DNA from: Nitrospiraceae bacterium UBA2166
Lineage (GTDB): Bacteria; Nitrospirota; Nitrospiria; Nitrospirales; UBA2166
Length of the DNA: 5,078 nt
Assembly: GCA_002328825.1 (NCBI GenBank)
Contig: DCWI01000034.1
Coordinates: 1 to 5,078 of the forward strand
Direction of reading: 5' to 3'
Shown: piece after piece, positions 5,038 to 5,078 of the stretch
How the letters are laid out: each line of letters begins with the position of its first letter
How positions within the stretch are numbered: the first letter of the stretch is position 1
Position numbers and translations under genes: made by a program
Notes under the pieces: model-generated
Seen by the model: the letters and a program-made list of their open reading frames with translations, nothing else
What the model was told of the DNA's origin: nothing
Database searches by the model: none

Positions 5038-5078
5038 GGTGGGTGTAGCTCAGTTGGTTAGAGCGCCTGACTGTGGCT
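5038..5078 (+). tRNA. tRNA-His (anticodon GTG), 5' half, cut by the window edge
   Basis: The 5' half folds as a tRNA: acceptor strand GTGGGTG (5039-5045), T8-A9, D stem GCTC/GAGC (5048-5051 and 5061-5064) around loop AGTTGGTTA, G26 at 5065, anticodon stem CCTGA (5066-5070) and loop CTGTGGC (5071-5077) with anticodon GTG at 5073-5075. The last base, T5078, can pair with A5070. The genomic G at 5038 provides the extra G-1 that bacterial tRNA-His needs for recognition by histidyl-tRNA synthetase. The T arm and 3' acceptor strand lie beyond the window. Confidence 0.92.

Noticed and set aside
1..5078. CRISPR array, insertion sequence, prophage or toxin-antitoxin system
   Set aside because: No regularly spaced repeats, terminal inverted repeats, transposase, integrase or toxin-like genes are present.

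Overview
The window is bacterial chromosomal DNA with five complete protein genes, one protein gene cut by the left edge and one tRNA gene cut by the right edge. Nothing in it looks mobile: there is no transposase, integrase, phage gene or CRISPR array. Base composition is moderate and genes use ordinary ATG/GTG starts. Several starts have good Shine-Dalgarno sequences, but lexA and the threonine aldolase do not. The organism cannot be named from this stretch. The lipoprotein's N-terminal SPEEAY...CLTQEAQD block resembles a domain I associate with Planctomycetota and related groups. The LexA recognition helix differs from both the E. coli and B. subtilis types. A Planctomycetota-like lineage is therefore a weak inference only.

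Left part, minus strand (1-2535). Reading leftward from 2535, a low-specificity L-threonine aldolase (2535 to 1498) is followed after 47 bp by a small lipoprotein (1450 to 758), and the two are probably co-transcribed. After a 262-bp gap comes the N-terminal 165 residues of a NaChBac/NavAb-type voltage-gated cation channel (495 to beyond position 1). The channel has a complete voltage sensor and S5, but its selectivity filter lies outside the window.

Right part, plus strand (2653-5078). A D-2-hydroxyacid dehydrogenase of the hydroxypyruvate/glycerate type starts 117 bp away from, and divergently to, the aldolase. An SRPBCC/AHSA1-like protein follows 52 bp downstream, probably in the same transcript. 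After about 157 bp comes lexA, then after about 95 bp the first half of a tRNA-His(GTG) gene with a recognisable promoter.

How the genes relate. The aldolase makes glycine and acetaldehyde from threonine, and the dehydrogenase is expected to act on hydroxypyruvate or glyoxylate. The divergent pair may therefore share C2/C3 metabolism, though this is inference. LexA is the SOS repressor. The most informative regulatory signal is a 12-bp inverted repeat, AGACA-TT-TGTCT, lying exactly between the -35 and -10 hexamers of the lexA promoter. This is a plausible self-regulatory operator unlike the LexA boxes I know. The same promoter predicts transcription starting at or next to the lexA ATG, giving a leaderless mRNA.
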